Source of the DNA: Hypoxylon rubiginosum
Lineage: Eukaryota; Ascomycota; Sordariomycetes; Xylariales; Hypoxylaceae
Assembly (NCBI GenBank): GCA_902806565.1
Contig: CADCXA010000043.1
Location: forward strand, 1-64,000
DNA: 64,000 bases
Reading direction: 5' to 3'
Shown: positions 46,269-60,425 of the stretch, one piece after another
Layout of the letters: each line of letters starts with the position of its first letter
Numbering within the stretch: position 1 is the stretch's first letter
Position numbers and translations under genes: made by a program
Notes under the pieces: model-generated
Databases searched by the model: none
What the model was told of the DNA's origin: nothing
Seen by the model: the letters and a program-made list of their open reading frames with translations, nothing else

Positions 46269-46907
46269 TCAGAGACAAAGAGTCAATGACAGATCCACGG
46301 GCTCCGGGCAGCCGTACACCTTCTTGGCTTCTGGCCTGCTATAGCATCCGGCGTCAAAGGCCGCGCAATCGAAAACCTCGCAGCCAGAGCCGGGAGTCAA
46401 GATGTTATGTGATTTTCCAAAGGGGTTTCCCCACTCCCTAGAGGAATATTAATGAATGAGAAAATAGGTAGGTGAAGGCTAGAATAACTTACGAGCTTAA
46501 CTCATCTATAGAGAGAAATGCGTCAGTCCAAATACTAGTAGCTTGGGTTGACAGACAAGGAAATTTACTCACAATAGACATAGTCTGGATTCGAGGAGAA
46601 TGAATAGCCGAAGAAAAGCGGGTGAGCGAGAGTCTTGTCAGTGTCAATTTTTACGGTCTATGTATGTGGTTAGTTTGCCATTACCGGCGACGTGAAGGCT
46701 ATGGGTACTCACCGAACCGGATGGGCGCAAGTTCTCGCTGAAGGTGCCATTGGGCGCCAAGGTGGTTAAGGGTCCGGCTGTGCTGCCGTCGTAGGGAAAC
46801 GATTGAACGTTGATGGGAGCCGCGCACTTGTTCGTCACGGTGGCTCGTTGGGCAGAGGCGCCGGTAGCAATGAGGCCAGCGGCCATGATAGTAGCGAATG
46901 TCTTCAT
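46269..46907 (-). CDS. Bys1-like small secreted protein
   Basis: Small secreted protein of 153 aa related to Bys1 (yeast-phase-specific protein of Blastomyces) and its thaumatin-like fungal relatives. Minus-strand exons are 46907-46713, 46657-46573, 46505-46493 and 46437-46269; introns are 55, 67 and 55 nt with phases agreeing. Exon 3 is a 13-nt microexon. A signal peptide (MKTFATIMAAGLIATGASA) is followed by ATVTNKCAAPI, the family's opening strand. The middle gives HPLFFGYSF and VYYELSSEWGNPF, and the end is Cys-rich (Cys near GCEVFDC, AGCY, YGC). The role of the family is unknown. Position next to an AT-isochore fits a candidate effector in other fungi. An ATG 17 codons upstream would add a hydrophobic leader; I prefer the MKTF start. 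Confidence 0.9.
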
Positions 46908-47219
46908 TTTGAGAATTAATCTGAACAAGAAGATAGTGAATGTAATCAGGAGCTGCAAAGTACTGGTTAGATGATGTACTGGCTGAAGTAGGTACCGGTT
47001 AAATGTGTCAAAAAGATGCCACCTAGGGATACTTTTATATGTGACCGATCACCAGTTTAGGCTTCACGTGTTGCTGTTACGGCCATCATACTGCTGGTTA
47101 CATACCAAATACGAGTTATAAACCTCGTATAACCTCATCGCGAGGTCAAGTCGGATGATTTAACTAATGCCAGCTTGGCTTGAAGGATCCGTCCTCGCGG
47201 AATGAGGCCCGATCGACCG

Positions 47220-47244
47220 TTGGCGGTTTACAAAAAACCGCCAA
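47220..47244. repeat. Perfect 10-bp inverted repeat
   Basis: Arms TTGGCGGTTT (47,220-47,229) and AAACCGCCAA (47,235-47,244) are separated by five bases. The arm sequence CCGCCAA is the same word that is tandemly repeated 20 bp further right, so the two structures probably have a common origin. Confidence 0.9.
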
Positions 47245-47253
47245 AGTGATAAA

Positions 47254-47298
47254 AGTGCCAAGTCCGCCAAATCCGCCAAACCTGCCAAACCTGTAAAA
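47254..47298. repeat. 9-bp CCGCCAAA tandem repeat, decaying rightward
   Basis: Five 9-bp units read left to right AGTGCCAAG, TCCGCCAAA, TCCGCCAAA, CCTGCCAAA and CCTGTAAAA. The last two show C-to-T changes, including CCA to GTA contexts as produced at CpA, towards the isochore. Confidence 0.85.
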
Positions 47299-47459
47299 TG
47301 AGTTAAAACCATAGTGTATATAACTCCCACACTGTATAAATACACTAAGTTCTTAATAAATTAATATATTTTATTAATTTAAATTATAAAAAATATATAA
47401 ATTAATAATAATATATAGAATATAATAAGAAAATTAAAATAAAAATTATTAATTATAAT

Positions 47460-47745
47460 AATAGTTTAATTATAATATATTTTTAATTTAATAATAACTT
47501 AGTAATAGTTTATTAATAGTTAAATAATAATTTAATAATGGTTAAATAATAATTTAATAATAATTAAATAATAGTTTAATAATAATTTAATAATTGTTTA
47601 ATAATAATTTAATAATAACTTAATAATAATTTAATAATAATTTAATAATAATTTAATAATAATTTAGTAATAGTTTAATAATAATTTAATAATAACTTAA
47701 TAATAATTTAATAATATTTTAATTATAATTTAATAATAATTAAAT
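47460..47745. repeat. 11-bp degenerate minisatellite
   Basis: About 25 copies of an 11-bp unit, AATAATAATTT, with recurrent variants (TAATAGTTTAA, TAACTTAATAA, TAATGGTTAAA). G/A and C/T changes account for most variation. A related array lies at 55,804-55,880. Confidence 0.75.
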
Positions 47746-50700
47746 AATTATTATATTATAAAAAAAATAAATAAATATATATTTTTTTAATATTAATTAA
47801 TATATTTATAAATTATATATTAAGTTTTTTTTATTTTATAAGTTATTATTATAATTTTAATAGTTAATTAGAATTTTAATTATATTACACTTTTTAACCT
47901 TATTTTTTATTATTTTATTTTATTACTTTTTATTTAATTATAATATAATTAATATTAAAAATTTATATAAAATAAGTTTTATTTAATAATATTAATTATT
48001 AAGTTTTTTACTTAATTTTAATAAAGATTTTTTAATTTTATAAAAAATCTTTTATTTATATATATAAATATAATTAATATAAAATTAAATATGGCGAAAA
48101 AGAAAACGAAAAACCTAGAGAATATAGTTTAAAATATAGTTTTATATGTAATTAAATACTTAAAATTAATCTTTAAAAAAAAAATAAAACTATAAAATAT
48201 TTATATATTAGAAGTGTAATTAAGTGATTTTTAGTTAAATATAATTATAAGAACTTATTACTTGTTATTAAAATTTTTATAAAACTAATTAATTTATAAT
48301 TTCTTTTTATTTATAAAAAAAACTTATAAAAAAGTATAATAATTTTAATTTAAAATAACACGTTAAAAATATTATAAATAACTATATATAAATTATAAAA
48401 TAAATATAATTTATATTTATAAATAATTACCAGGATTTATTATTTAATTTTTAGTTTTTATTAATTTATAAAAAAAACTTATAAAAAAACTTAGTTATTT
48501 TAAAATTAAAATATAAAAGTTATAATTTTATATATTAGTTTATATATATTTAATATTTAATTATTTAATTAACTTATAATTATTTAACCTTTAAATGTTT
48601 TTTTATATAAATAAATTAAATTAAATAAGCCTTTTTATATTAAGTTTTTACCGTCGTAGCTTTAAAAAAAATTATTTAAATAAAAACAAATACTTTTTAT
48701 AACCGTTAAAATTATAAAAAAAAGGATATAGTTAAAAAAAGTTAAATATTAAATGGTTATTTATAATTATTATAACTTATAATTATATAATTTTAAGGTA
48801 TATATTTTAATAAAAATAAATAATAAATATTAATTTATATATATAATTATAAAATAATATATTTATATTTATATATATATATATAAAAAAAAACTGCTTT
48901 TATTTTTTATTTTTATATATTTTTCTTTTTTTTTCTTTTTTTTTTTTTTTCTTTAATTATTATATTTTTTTATTTTTTTTTTTATTTACTTTTTTTTTAT
49001 TTTTTACTACTTACTTACCTTATTTTTTTTTAGATTTTTTCTTTTTTTTATTTTTATTATAATTTAGTTAAATATATTTATTATAAGGTATTTTATTTAT
49101 CGTATAAATAAACCTTTTAAGAATTTTAAAATCCCAGATAATATATATTAAAATTAAAGATTTTTTTCTTTTTATTATAAACATTATTATATATATAATT
49201 AATATAATAATATGTTTTTTTTTTAGCGACTTATTTTATAAAATAAAAATATATTTTTATATTATAATTTTTTTTTAAATAAGTTTAACGAAGTTTACCG
49301 ATTATATTAATAAGTAAAATCCATTAAAAACTTTAAAATTTTTAATTTTTAAAAAAATATATATTATTTTTATTACTAAATTAAAAATAGTAATAATAAA
49401 AAGAATTTAATTAAATATTAAAAAACTAAATTAAAATATTTATTAAATTTTTTTAAAGCGATAAAAATATTATTTTATAAAAAAATATTAATATTATATT
49501 AAAAACTATTAAATTAAATAGCTTAATATTTTTAATTTACTTATTAAGGCTTAGATTAAAACTTAAGTAATAATAATTAATATATATTATTTAATATAAA
49601 TAATCGCTTTATTTAATTATAATTTTAATTAATATTAAATGTTACTAGCTTATAATAAATAATATATATTATTTTAAAAATTTTTTTAAAAGATCTTTTA
49701 ATTTTTTTTTTATTAAAATTAACCTTATTTTAATTATCTTATTTATTAAAAGCACGTTTTTTTTAAAAAAAAACTAAATTTTTTTTTTAATATAAAATTT
49801 AAATAAGTTATAAAAACTTATTTTTTTTTAGTAAAAATTATTTTTATAATCAGTGTTATTTTTTAAAGCTTATAATTTAACAAGTTTAATTTTAATGTTT
49901 ATTAATTATAGTTTAATAATTAATAAGTTTAAACTTATATTATTTTTTTTATTTATTTACGTTTTATAAAAAAGATTTTTTTTTAGAATTAAAAGTTATT
50001 ATTAGTTTAATTAAAAGTTTTAAAGCGTTTAGTTTAATATTAGATTTTATATAAATTTTAACTTTTTTATTAATAATATAAATTAAAACGAAATAAAAGT
50101 AAAATAAAAAATAAAATAAAAATAAAATAAAAGGTAAGATAAAAAATATTTATATTTTATTTTTACATTTTAGTTTAATTATAATTAATTGTTTTTTATA
50201 AAATTAAAAGAAAAAATATTAATGGTATTTTTTTAGTATTTACCTAGGTATATATTTATATAGTTAATTATAATATATGTTTTTTTTTAATTAGTTTTTT
50301 ATTTTATTTACTTTTTTTATAATAAAATATATTATTATAATATGTTTTAAAAGTGTTAATTAAAAAAATATAAGTTATATTTTTTTTTATTTATTAAGTT
50401 TTTTTATTTTTTATTTAATTTTTTTATTTGTTATTTTATTTTTAAAAAGTTTTATATATTTTTTTTAGTTTTAATTATTTTTCTTACTTTTAATTAATAT
50501 ATATTATTATATTTTAATATTTATATAAGTTTTATTAAAGTTTATTATTAATTAAAACTAACTTTTTATTATTATATATTATTTATTTTTATAGTAATTT
50601 TATTAAATAAATATATATAATTTTATTAAAATTTATATAAAATATAAAAAAGTTTATAAATAATTTAAAATGATTTTTAATTTTTATATAAATAAGTTTA

Positions 50701-52451
50701 ATTATATATATTAACTATATTATTTTTTAAAATATTATTAGTTTTTAAAAAAAGATTAATTTAAATATATTTTATTAGTTTAAATATATTTAGAAGTTTA
50801 AAATTAATATAAATAAAAGGTTTAATTAGTGGTTATTAAAACCTAATAATTTTTTTTAATTATTTTTAGTTTTAGATTAATAGTTTTTATATTTTTTTTA
50901 TAAAATATAATTAGATTTTATTAAGTATTATAAAGCCTGGTTATATAACAGTAAATTATTATAAATTAATATTTATAATGTTAATATTATAAATAAGTAA
51001 TATAGTTTTTACGATACGTTTTATTAATTTAATAACGTTTTTTACTAATAACTTAACCTGTTTTTATATTTTAAAAAAAGGAGATTTATTTTATACTTAA
51101 TTATTAATATTTAAAATAATAGTAAATACTTAATTTATAGTGATTTTTAACCTTTTTAACTTTTTTTTAAAAAAAATAATAATAGGTTTTTATTTTATTA
51201 TAAGCTTAATATTTTTATTAAATACTAGTAGTAAAATATTATAAGTTAATATTAATATAAAAATAACTATAAACACGTTATTTATTTTTAATTGTTTTAT
51301 AGTAACTATTATAAAAGTTAAATATTATTATTTAAATCTAGATTTTTATTATATATTTAATTAATAAAAGTATTTTTTTTTATTATTATTATAATAATAG
51401 TTAGTATATATATTGTTTAGATATTAAAATAAAATAACATAATATTAAAATATGTTATTTTTTATTTAACATTAAATATAATTTTATTTTAAAGGTAAAA
51501 TATTATTATATATTTATATATAAATAACTAAAAATAATTAAAATTTTAATTAACTTAAAAAACTTTTTTTAACTTATTTTTATAGTTAATAATTAACGTT
51601 ATATTTAACTTAATTTCTTTAAAATAACAGCTTTAACTTATATATTATATATTTAAAATAATAGTTTATTTTAAGGAAATTTATTAAATTATTAATAAGA
51701 TTTATATATTAAAATATAAAGTTTTAAATATATTTTTATTTATTATTATTTAAATAATAATAATATTAATTTTTATATTTTTAATTCTAATTAAAACTTA
51801 TTATATAAATTTATTTAATTTTATATTATTTATTAATAAAAACCGATTATTATATTTATTAATATATAAAATATATTAAAACGGATAAAACGGAATTAAA
51901 AGATAGTTTATTTATATTTAATTTAAAGTTATAAAAAGGTTTTAATTAAGTTTAAAAAAGTTAAAATAGATTATATTAAATATTAGTTAATTATATAAAT
52001 TAAAGCTGGTATATTTATTATTATTATTATTATTAATTTTATTTTTATTTATTAGTTTTTATAGCTGTTTTTTTAATTTAATAATAATGGTTATTATAAT
52101 AAAAACTTAGTGAATAAATTATATTTATAATAAGAAACTAAAGAAAATAAAATTAAAAGAGTTTTTAAAAACTAAAAAACTTATTAAAACCAAAGGATTT
52201 TTTTTAAAGTTTAAAAAAGGCGAAAAGGTTTTTTAATATTATATAAAAAAAGTTAATAAACTTAAGTTAATTAAAAATTAATATCGGTTAAATCGCGTGT
52301 TAATATTATTTAAAAAGGAAAAAAAAAAACATTTAAACGTTATATAAAATTAAATACACGTTGTATTTAAAAAGTTATAAAGCGTAAAAAAGTTAAGAAA
52401 AAAATATAAATAAATTTAAAAAAGCTATATAATTTTTAAAGATAAATATAA

Positions 52452-52498
52452 GCATATTTTTAACACTTCTTACCATTTATAAGGAATGTTAAAAATGC
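52452..52498. repeat. Imperfect inverted repeat of about 20-bp arms
   Basis: The left arm GCATATTTTTAACACTTCTTA and right arm TAAGGAATGTTAAAAATGC are nearly complementary, with a two-base bulge and one or two mismatches, around a short loop. It stands out because surrounding sequence has little G or C. It may be the end of a mobile element or a hairpin. Confidence 0.5.
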
Positions 52499-55400
52499 GT
52501 TTATATTTTTTAATAAAAGATTATTATAATATAACTTGAAAATAATGTTTAATAAATTACTTAATTTTTATTTAATGTTATAAATATTAAAATTATTTAT
52601 ATAAATATCTTATGTTTTTATTAAATATTAATTTTTAGTAAATATTATATTTATCGTAACTTTAATTTCGGAATTATTTTTAGTTTATAATATTAAGGTT
52701 TTTTTTTTTTTTATAATAAATTTATTCTATATTTTATATAAGCTTTTACTAGATTTTTACTTTAAGAAGTTTATATAACTAATAAATATTATTAATATTA
52801 AAGTTATTAAATTAAAGTTTAATTAATTTAACTTTATTATAAAGCTAGTAATTAATATTAAATATTTTAATTATTTTAAATACGTGAAATTATTTTTATT
52901 TTTTTTTGTTTTAAATTATAATAATATTAATTATAACCTTATAATATATACTTATTATATTATAGTTAAAAATATTTAGTTTTATAATAATATATTTAAT
53001 AAAAATATTTTATATTTTTTATATTTTAAAAGCCTTTAAAATATTAATTTTATTTTGGTTATTATATTATTAATAACTAATAATATTATTATTTAAAAAA
53101 CTTGTTATTTTTATGTTTTTAGTTACACAAATTTATTTTTATATTTATTTTATATTTTTAAATTTTAATTATAATAAATTTAAAGTTATATATTATAACG
53201 TTTTCTTTTAATAACTGGTAGTTTTTTTATATTTTTAATACTTTTTTATTATGTTTTATTATATTTTTAAATAACGTTTTTATTAACCTTTTTAATATAT
53301 TAATAAAAACCACTTTAATACCTTTTTTTTTTACCGTTTAATAAACTGTTATTATATTTATATTTATTTTTTTACTAATTAATTTAACTAATTATATAAC
53401 TGTTATTAATTGTAATAAAACCTACTAAGTTATATAATATAATATAAAAGTAAAAATAATATATTTAATATTAAAAAAAGCCAAGTTATAGTTTAATATT
53501 AACTATATAAAATAGTATATAAAAATACCAGGTAATAATAAATTTATTAATAATTTAAATAATATGTTTTTTTTTTATAATAATATTTATTATATATTTA
53601 ATTATAAAAAGCTTATTATTATTTTAAAGAAATTAAATAATTAATATGTTTTTATTTTTAAAATTATTAAGTTAAATATAAGATATTTATATAATACGTA
53701 TATAATATATTATAATTATATTTCCTAGGATTTTTTAAATGTTAAAATTAAGTTTTTTTTTAGCCGTTTTACGTAAAATATTTTTTATTTAAAAATTATA
53801 TATATTGTTTTTATATTATATTTTTATTATTTAGTATAAGTTTATAATAATAATAAAAATATATATAAAATTTAAAATAAACTTATATTAAAATTTAAAA
53901 AAAATTATAGTTAATTTATAAATAAAAATAATAAATATATATATAATTTAAATTTAATTAATAATAATAATTATTTTATTTAAAGTGATAAAATATTAAC
54001 ATTTAATAAGTTTAAGTTTAAGTTTAATAATTATTAAAAACGTTTATATAATTTAAATATTTATAAAAAGCGTTTTTTTAGTTTAAAAAATAATAAAAAT
54101 TATAAGGGATATAAATAAATTTAAAAGTATAATAATAAGTTTAATAATATTAATATTAAAATAAATATAAATTTTAATGTTACTTGTTTTATATTTAATG
54201 GTGTTATAAGTAAATTTTAAAAACTAGGTAAAAATGTTACTTTTTTTAGTTATAATGTTTTAAAGAAAAAAAATATATAAAAAAAAATATATTTTTAAGG
54301 TTTTATTTTAATAAATTAAACCTAAAAAAATAAATTATATATATAATTTTTTATAAAATTTAAGTTTATTAATTAAAACACTATATATTAAATATAATTA
54401 AATAAATAATTATTATATTAAAAAAGTTTTAAAATAATATATAATTAATATAAATATATATATAAAATTATTTTTATATTAGTTAATATAATTAATAAAT
54501 ATGGTAAATATAATAATTAATAATTTTTAATTAGTTATTATTTATAACAATTATAACGCTTATTATTATAAAAAAAAAAGTTATTAATAAATAAATTAAT
54601 AATAATAAAAGCTATATAAATTTATATAAAAATTAAAATAAGTTAATATAATTTTTAATATAAATAAGTTTTTAATAAATATATAAGTAAATTAATTTAT
54701 TATATTAATATTTAGTTTATTTACGTAAAAGGTATTTATTTAAATTAAAAATAAATATGTTTATATTTTTAGTTTAATATTTAATTATTTACTGTTTATT
54801 AAACGGTGTAAATAAATTATATTTTTTTTTTTTAAGTTTTTTAATAATAATTATTAAGTTTTTATTTAATTGTTATTATTAAACTATTATTAACTTATTT
54901 TTTAATTTTTATTTAACTATTATTAGTTTGGTTTTTATATTTTTAATAACTTTATTATTTTTATTAACTATTAAATCATTTTTAAAGTTATTATTACTAT
55001 TTTTAATAATACCAGCCCCGGTTTTATTATTTTTAACTCTAATTTTAATTTCCAATAAGGGTGATAAGTTTATAAAATAATAATTATTATTATTTTTAGG
55101 TTTATTATTATTTATTATAACATTTAACTGTTAAAAAATTATTAATTAGTTACTTAGTTAAATGATAATTATATTAAACTTATTTTAACTACTTATTAAT
55201 ATACGATTAACGTTATTTATTAAACACGGTTTAATAACAAGATTTATTAATATTACTAGTACTTAAAAATATAAAAAATTACTGGATTTAAACTTTTTTA
55301 ACTTAATAAAATTAATATTATAATTAATTTTAACTAAGTTATTATTTAACGTTAATTAAAAGTTAATAATATAATTATTATAATTAATTTTATTTAAATT

Positions 55401-55803
55401 ATTATTTAACGTTAATTAAATTTACGTTTAAGGCGTTAATATTTAATTAAACGTTAAAACTGTTTTATTTTTATCATTTTTTTTCTTTTTTTTAACCTTT
55501 ACTTTTTTAGGTATTTTAACACGGTGTAATAATTATTATTTTTTAACTATTTAAATAATAAATTTATTATTTTTTAAATGTTTAAATAAGATATTATTTA
55601 TTTTAAATATATAAAACTTACCTAATAATAAAAAATCTTCTTTTATTATATTATAAAAGTTTTATTTATATATTTAATCTATTAACTAATTAATATAAAA
55701 CTAAAAATATAAATACTTTTATATTTTAACTTTAAATTAATTTATAATCAGGTTTATTATAATAACTTTAAGTTTTTATAAACCGTAGTTAATTAATATT
55801 AAT

Positions 55804-55880
55804 AAGTTAAATTAAATAATAATTAAATAATAATTAAATAATAGTTAAATAATAATTTAATAATAGTTTAATAATAATTT
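55804..55880. repeat. Second copy of the 11-bp minisatellite family
   Basis: Six to seven units of the TAATAATTAAA/TAATAGTTTAA type are shared with the array at 47,460-47,745. Short stretches of the same words, in both orientations, also occur around 54,840-54,905, 56,600-56,655 and 57,005-57,060. Confidence 0.65.
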
Positions 55881-58800
55881 ACTTAAACTTATAATAAAAT
55901 TATATGTTACGTTAACTTTTTATAAAAATAAATTTATATAAAACATTATATTATTTAGTTAATATTTATTTTACTAACGTTTAAAAAGTATTTTACAGGT
56001 TTTTAATAATAGATTTCTTAGTTAATATAAAAAAAACTAACGGTAAATTAATTATATTTATTAACTATTATTTAACCTTAATTAAACCATTATTTAACTA
56101 TAATTTATATATTTATTTCAACGTAAAAATCGCGTTAATATTTTTAAAATTATAATTATTAACTAAAATCCTTTATATAATTATTAATATACTTACATTT
56201 TTTTTAGTTTTAAAAATAATATTATATATAATACTAAATTTAAATATAATTTTAATTATATATTTTATAATTTATTAATTTTTAAATATTAATTAAACTT
56301 TAGTTTAATTTATACGTTACCGTTATATTAAAAAATTAAAACTTAATTATTAAAAGATATTATAATAATTAATATATTATTTATTACCAGATTATTATAA
56401 TATTTATTAGTATTTTAATTTATAAATATATTTAAAAATCTATAACTTTTTTTAATACGTTTTTTTTATTTTAAAAAGCTAATTAAATATTACTAATTAA
56501 TAATAAAACCAATATTAACTAACTTATAAAAACCTAACCAATAAAATTTTTATTTAAAATAAATTTTATTTTTATTAACCATAGTTAAAAAACAGTTAAA
56601 TTAACGTTAAATAATAATTTAATAATAATTATATAATAATTTAATAACAATTTAAAAGGTTTTAAATATTATAAAAATATCTATAGTTAAAATAAAGGTT
56701 TTAAGTAATTAAAATACTTTTTATATTTATTAATTTTATTAATATTTAATTTCTAAGCATATAAAAATTAATATACGTATTAAAAAAAAATATTATATTA
56801 TTTTTATTATTATTAATTTTAATAAATAGCTTAAACGTTATTATTTTAATATATTAAAAATATTTATAATATATTTTTAAAGTTATAAATTAAGTATTAA
56901 TATATTAAGTTTTTATTAAATAAAAAAATATATTAAAAATAAAAAGTAATTTACACTAAAATATAATAGATTTATAACTATTTTTAAGTTATATTTAAAT
57001 TATTAATAGGTTATTATTAAACCGTTATTTAGTTATTATTAAATTATTTTTATTAAATGTTATTATAAATAATAATTTTATTTTTCACGTTATTTATTTA
57101 TATTATATTACACATTTATTATTATATATATATATTTACTAATTATAAATATTAATTTTAAATATTATTATTTTATTTATTTTAAAGTTATTTATTGTTT
57201 TTAAACATTATTTTTTTTTATTATTAAATTAATAATTTTACTTTTAATTTTTATATTATTATATAATATTATTATTTATATATAACTAAAAAATAATCTA
57301 CTTATTTAATTAAAATTATTACTTAATAATAATTAATTTTATTTATTTTAATTAGTTAAATAATTATAAATTTATAATAAAAATATATATAAAATTAATT
57401 TACTAAGTTTTTTAAACATTATAAACCTTATTTAAATCTTTATATTTACTTAATTTATTATATATATATGTTATTTTTAAATCCTGAATTTATTTTTTAT
57501 ATATTTATTTAATAATTATATTAATAATTTATTATTATATTATTATATTACTTTTTTTAGTAAATTTATATTAATATTTATAACTATATATTAATATTAT
57601 TTTAGTTATTTTAATTTAAAATTAATATTAAGTTTTAATATTTTTAATAATAATAATATTTATTATATTATAATATATTATATTATATATATAATAACTA
57701 GGAATATTTAAGCTTTTAATAAAAAAAAAATATAAATAAATTTTAATAAAATGTTTTTTTCTTTAAAACTATAATATTAACTTCTATAAATATATCTAGG
57801 AATAATATTTTACTTACAAGCCATTATTATTTTTATATTTTAAGTTATAAATAAAAAAATTATATATATTAATATTATAATTTTATATAAATAATATCCT
57901 TTAATTATTATTTATAGTTTTATTAATTAGCTTAAAAATATAAGATATTAATATTAAAAAGTTAATTAATTAATAATAATATAATAATATAAAATAATAA
58001 ATTAATATAAGTTTATTTAAAATTTAAAGATATAATATTTAATTTAATATAATAGTAATTATTTATAAATTATTATTACTTATAAAAAGTTTTTAATAAT
58101 ATTTAAGCCTTATTATTTTTATATATTAACTAATATTATATTTATTAAAAATAAAAATTATTTTTAAATTTTTTTAAAAATGGTAATAGTTATTATTATT
58201 ATTATTTAACGCTTTTAAACTTTATTAATAAGTTTAATTAATAATAAGTTAGTTTTTTATTTATAAATATATATATTATATACTAATAATTAATTAGTTA
58301 TAATAGTTTTATTAGATTTTAAAGTAATCCTTAAAATGTTAATAATATTAATCTTATTTAATTTTAACTTTATTTTAAAATTAAAATTTATTTTTATTAC
58401 TAATATATTATTATTTTTTATAGTAAAATACTTTTAAATTTAAAAAATAGGTTTATTTACTTAATAATTAATAAATATTTCTTAAATTAAAAGTAAACTA
58501 GAATTGTTATTATTAACTAGTTTAAGAATTTCTTTTTACGCTGGCTTTTTTAACAAGATATATATTATATTAAAGCGATTATGATTTTTATTAATATAAT
58601 TAATAATTTTATTTAAATTAAATAGAATTTTTTAATAAATATTAATAAAAGTGTATATATTAAATTATTATATAATATATTGTTTTATTCTTAGATTTAA
58701 AAGTTAATAATTAAAATTAACTCGATATAAATAACTAATTTAATAAAAATAATTAATTTAAAAGTGGTTAATTTAATAATAATTAACTTAAAAATGGTTA

Positions 58801-60326
58801 ATTTAAAAAAGTTAATATTTCTAGCGTAAATATAATAAAAAATAAAAAATAATAAACTTTTTATAACTTATAAATATATAATATAAATATTATAATGTAA
58901 GTTTTATATATATTATTAATTAAAAAACCTTTAATTTTTAATTAAAATATATAAAAACTGGTTAATATATTTTATATTTTTATAAAATTGTTTAATAATT
59001 AAAGTTAAATAAAAGCTTTTTTTTTTTTCTTAAAATATTTTATAAACACTATAGTTTAGTTATTATTAATCGTTTATTATTTATTATTATATAATTTAAT
59101 AACAATATATTCCTAGAAAAAATAATTTAAATATATATAATATTTACTTAACTTAATATTTATATAGTTTATTTTTAATTATATTAAATGATTTTTTTAG
59201 TAAGTGATAAATAAATTTATATTATTTAAATATTTAAATAAATATTTTTTTATTTTTATTAATATAATATTAAATAATAAATATATAGATTTTAAGTTAA
59301 AATAAAAATAATAATAAATCCCGTAGTATTTATTATATCTTTATTTTTTCCTTATAATTATTATTAATATTTTAATAAAAGCGTTTATTATAAATAAAAT
59401 ATTTTATTTTATTACTAAAGTTATTATATTAATAAATTTATTTATAATTTATACCTTATATTTTATTATAAGGTTTAGTTTATATATAATTAATTATAAT
59501 TAAAATGTTAAATTTATTATTACTAAACTCACCGTTAAAACTTATATTAAAAGAAAAAAAAAAAGGTAAAAAAATATAAAAAAAATATAAAATAATATTA
59601 AAATATAAAAATAATAGATTATAATTAAGTAATTATAATAATAAAAAATTAAATAAATTGGTTAAATATTAAGATACTTTAAAGGTTAAATACTTAAACT
59701 AATATTATTATATATATAGTTATTAACTTATATACCTTTATACGTTTTTAACAATTTAATTAAACGAAACTATTTGTTTTTATATAGGTTTTATTAATAT
59801 ATAACTTTTTTTTAAGCTAAAATTTATATTTAAAATCAGATTATTAACGCCGTTAAATAAGCCGGGCGTTTTTATATTTAAACTAAAATATATATATTTT
59901 ATTTATATAAATAAATTAAGTATATATATTTATTTTATATAATAAATTTAAATAAAATAAAGGAATTATTTAATTTAAATTAAGAATTTATTTATAAGTA
60001 AATAAATATATTAATTAGTTTTTTTTTATTATTTTTACGGTTTTTTTTTTTTACTTAATAAAAATAATTAAAAAACATTACACACTTAAAAATAAAATAA
60101 ATATATAACTTTTTAAGTTAACGTAAAAATCAGTTTAATATTAAAATAATATACTAATAATATATATAATAAATTTACCCACGCACCAAGTAATTATTTA
60201 TATTTTATTTTTATTATTATAAACGTTTTTTTTTTTATTAATTAAAATTAATAAAACTTAATAAAACGTTAAAATAGATATTACTTTTATTTTAATTATA
60301 ATTATTAAATTTTTATTATATATCGC

Positions 60327-60425
60327 TTTTATTTTATTTATAAACTTTATATTAATCGTAGATAATAAGGTTTTAATATTTATTATTTTTAATTTATTTA
60401 TAAACTTTATATTAATTATAAATAA
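60327..60425. repeat. Direct repeat with 60-bp period
   Basis: The 19-bp core TTATTTATAAACTTTATAT followed by TAAT occurs at 60,334-60,356 and again exactly 60 bp later at 60,394-60,416, with similar flanks that differ mainly by G/A and C/T. It is probably two diverged units of a tandem array. Confidence 0.6.

Larger units (their letters stand above)
46908..47345. promoter_or_regulatory. Bys1-like upstream region and right island edge
   Basis: It holds the promoter of the Bys1-like gene, then a perfect hairpin and a 9-bp tandem repeat before composition falls into the isochore at about 47,346. A minus-strand frame at 47,160-47,345 arises from the repeat and is not called. Confidence 0.5.

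Noticed and set aside
47160..47345. 61-codon minus-strand frame at the right border
   Set aside because: The protein pattern GLAGLADLADLAL comes from the 9-bp tandem repeat, and no domain is seen.
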